Source of the DNA: Pseudomonadota bacterium
Lineage (GTDB): Bacteria; Pseudomonadota; Alphaproteobacteria; Sphingomonadales; Sphingomonadaceae
Assembly (NCBI GenBank): GCA_963205265.1
Contig: CAUJJI010000143.1
Span: 1 to 33,782 of the forward strand
DNA: 33,782 nucleotides
Reading direction: 5' to 3'
Under the pieces are notes generated by a model that saw only the letters and a list, made by a program, of their open reading frames with translations, ran no database searches and was not told where the DNA came from. This document shows, in pieces, positions 32,363 through 33,782 of the stretch; the first letter of the stretch is position 1; the number at the start of each line of letters is the position of its first letter. The translations under genes and the position numbers were made by a program.

Positions 32363-33046
32363 TTGAGCCGCGCCAATCACCTGCTGCTTCCCCTGCTGGC
32401 GCTGCTCGCGGCCTGCCAGCAACCCGCTTCCGCGATCGCTTCCGAAACCGTCGTCCGCGCTCCCGCTGCCGAACGCAAGGCGAGCGAGGGCTCCGAACTG
32501 CAGACCGCGATTTTCGCCGGCGGCTGCTTCTGGGGCGTCGAGGGCGTGTTCAGCCATGTGCAGGGCGTGACCAGCGCCGTTTCCGGCTATCACGGCGGCG
32601 GCCGCCGCGATGCCGAATACGAAGCGGTGAGCAGCGGCCAGACCGCTCATGCCGAAGCGGTGCGCGTCACTTACGATCCCGCCAGGATCCGCTACGACGA
32701 ACTGCTGCGCATCTTCTTCTCGGTGGTCGCCGATCCCACCCAGTTCAACCGCCAGGGCCCCGACTACGGCACCCAGTACCGCTCGGCCCTGGTGCCGGTC
32801 ACCGAGGAGCAGCGCCGGGTGGCCATGGCCTACCTCGCGCAGCTCAAGGCATCGGGGCAGTGGAAGCGGCCGATCGTCACCAGGATCGAGAAGGTCCGGG
32901 TGTTCTATCCGGCCGAGAAGTACCACCAGGACTTCATGGCGAAGAATCCCGACCATCCCTACATCCGCCGCTGGGACGCGCCCAAGGTGGCCGCGCTCGG
33001 CAAGCTCTATCCCAACTATTTCAAGCGCGGCTTCACGCTGGATTGA
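32363..33046 (+). CDS. msrA: Peptide methionine-S-sulfoxide reductase, predicted lipoprotein
   Basis: MsrA reduces the S form of methionine sulfoxide in proteins. The catalytic motif FAGGCFWGVEGVF lies near residues 51-63, followed by GYHGGG, the substrate-side TAHAEAVRVTYDP, and FFSVVADPTQFNRQGPDYG near 113-131. No cysteine follows the catalytic one, so this is a one-cysteine MsrA needing an outside reductant. The predicted N-terminus is a lipoprotein signal (LSRANHLLLPLLALLAACQQ, lipobox LLAAC), which would place the enzyme in the periplasm. I chose TTG at 32363 because it begins this signal; an ATG at 32279 would overlap the previous gene by 62 bases and bury the lipobox. The Zur-like gene follows 22 bases downstream. 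Confidence 0.88.
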   Translation: MSRANHLLLPLLALLAACQQPASAIASETVVRAPAAERKASEGSELQTAIFAGGCFWGVEGVFSHVQGVTSAVSGYHGGGRRDAEYEAVSSGQTAHAEAVRVTYDPARIRYDELLRIFFSVVADPTQFNRQGPDYGTQYRSALVPVTEEQRRVAMAYLAQLKASGQWKRPIVTRIEKVRVFYPAEKYHQDFMAKNPDHPYIRRWDAPKVAALGKLYPNYFKRGFTLD

Positions 33047-33068
33047 AATGCGCTATGCTGGCCGGGTC

Positions 33069-33527
33069 ATGACAGGCCACACCCATCACGAACATCAGGG
33101 CGAAAGCCTGGTCTCGGCAGCCCGCTCGGCGCTGACCGAAGGCGGCGAGCAGTGGACCGAAATGCGCGCCGACGTGTTCGAGGCGCTCGCCGCCCAGGAC
33201 AAGCCAGCCTCGGCCTACGACATCGCCGAGGCGGTCTCGGGCCTGCGCGGCAAGCGGGTGGCGCCCAACAGCGTCTACCGCATCCTCGACCTGTTCGTGC
33301 GCACCAATCTTGCCCGGCGAGTGGAAAGCGCCAATGCCTATATCGCCAACAGCCATCCCGGCTGCCGCCACGACTGCATCTTCCTGATCTGCGACCACTG
33401 CGGCAAGACCGTGCACATCGACGACGACCGCCTCACCGGCGCACTGGTCGATGCCGCCCGCACCGCCGGCTTCGCCGACGTCCGCCCGGTAGTCGAGCTG
33501 CGCGGCTGCTGCGCCGACTGCGGCTAG
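33069..33527 (+). CDS. Fur-family transcriptional regulator, Zur-like
   Basis: A 152-residue Fur-superfamily repressor. A His-rich N-terminus (MTGHTHHEH) precedes a winged-helix DNA-binding domain (about 20-95, with NSVYRILDLFVRTNLARRVE). The dimerisation part has SHPGCRHDCIFLICDHCGKT near 98-117 and ends ELRGCCADCG. The paired CDHC and CADC cysteines are a structural zinc site, and the HDC region supplies sensor ligands. The sequence pattern fits Zur (zinc uptake regulator) better than Fur, though the metal is inferred. ATG 33069 was chosen; an in-frame ATG at 33048 would add seven residues and sits one base after the msrA stop. It is probably co-transcribed with msrA. Confidence 0.85.
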   Translation: MTGHTHHEHQGESLVSAARSALTEGGEQWTEMRADVFEALAAQDKPASAYDIAEAVSGLRGKRVAPNSVYRILDLFVRTNLARRVESANAYIANSHPGCRHDCIFLICDHCGKTVHIDDDRLTGALVDAARTAGFADVRPVVELRGCCADCG

Positions 33528-33598
33528 GGAGGGTCGGCTCGTTCCTGGTTCGATCCGGGAGCTTTGGCCGCGTCGATGGCAGGCCCGGCCAGGATCAC

Positions 33599-33627
33599 AG
33601 CGGTCCCGGGTCAAGCCCGGGACGACG
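33599..33627. repeat. Repeat family B, single arm
   Basis: AGCGGTCCCGGGTCAAGCCC then GGGACGACG is the inverse of the left arm of the family B pairs. A partner arm is not evident upstream (33528-33598), though a degraded one may be present. It sits just before a strong promoter-like sequence. Confidence 0.8.
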
Positions 33628-33634
33628 AAAGAGC

Positions 33635-33663
33635 TTGACACAACAAACCATATTGGTTATATG
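33635..33663 (+). promoter_or_regulatory. Sigma-70-like promoter with palindrome in its spacer
   Basis: TTGACA at 33635-33640 and TATATG at 33658-33663 are separated by exactly 17 bases, the best -35/-10 pair in the window. The palindrome AACCA-TAT-TGGTT occupies 33646-33658, within the spacer and touching the -10 box, where a bound protein would block RNA polymerase. The controlled gene lies beyond 33782. A leader of over 100 bases follows, with TGGAGCGG (about 33681-33688) able to pair with CCGCTCCA (about 33724-33731). Confidence 0.7.
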
Positions 33664-33782
33664 CATCGCCGTCACGGGTTGGTGGAGCGGTACCGGTCGT
33701 CTCCTCTCCCCCGACAGCCGGCGCCGCTCCAAGGCGGCCCACCAGGATGCGAGGAACCTCAAACGTCAGGCGGTCATGGGCG

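Noticed and set aside
33553..33565. A GGTTCGATCC segment resembling a tRNA T-arm
   Set aside because: No acceptor, D-arm or anticodon stem can be folded around it, and the T-stem does not pair with a seven-base loop. It is probably chance or a degraded repeat.

Overview
The window is a high-GC (roughly two-thirds G+C), gene-dense chromosomal segment. It most resembles an alphaproteobacterium of the order Sphingomonadales (Novosphingobium, Sphingomonas or a close relative). This rests on protein character (TonB-dependent receptor, DUF4169, small-genome gene neighbourhoods) and on several families of palindromic intergenic repeats. I ran no database search, so the genus is an inference. I see no rRNA, tRNA, CRISPR array, classical transposase or prophage.

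Layout. 1-2316: prs, a hisN-like phosphatase and a gamma-glutamylcyclotransferase-like gene, all forward and closely packed. 2447-8890: a translation block with rpmI, rplT and a strong terminator, then a small GIY-YIG nuclease gene framed by two inverted copies of a hairpin repeat, then pheS, pheT and prfC. 9084-12047: a small GNAT-type acetyltransferase and a TonB-dependent receptor. 12121-14221 (reverse): a coupled three-gene operon of a SnoaL/NTF2-like protein, an uncharacterised about 315-residue protein and a chloramphenicol-phosphotransferase-like P-loop kinase. 14316-14911: a secreted hypothetical protein overlapping a DUF4169 gene. 14924-16123 (reverse): an M20 amidohydrolase.

16279-26802 is the most interesting part, an envelope or lipid block. 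The reverse arm has a GMC oxidoreductase, an AsnB-type amidotransferase and a flippase-like membrane protein. A divergent LicC-like nucleotidyltransferase follows. Next comes a reverse pair, a CDP-alcohol phosphotransferase with an extra N-terminal domain and a HIT protein. Divergent from that pair is a translationally coupled forward trio: a diacylglycerol-kinase-family lipid kinase, an unrecognised protein that looks Tam41-like, and a second nucleotidyltransferase. Together these could phosphorylate a lipid, activate it with CTP and attach a head group. This is a hypothesis from gene content.

26851-33527 returns to conserved genes: a DUF2141 protein (reverse), rpe, heparinase II/III-like, purH, a tiny membrane protein, a lipoprotein form of MsrA and a Fur/Zur-family regulator. 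The last about 150 bases hold a good sigma-70-like promoter with a palindrome in its spacer, pointing to a gene beyond the window.

At least four unrelated families of imperfect palindromic repeats fill the intergenic gaps, mostly as inverted pairs about 90-180 bp long (REPIN-like). One family brackets the GIY-YIG gene with 10-base gaps on each side, much as REP elements bracket RAYT transposases. I regard this nuclease/repeat pairing and the lipid head-group cluster as the two best leads.
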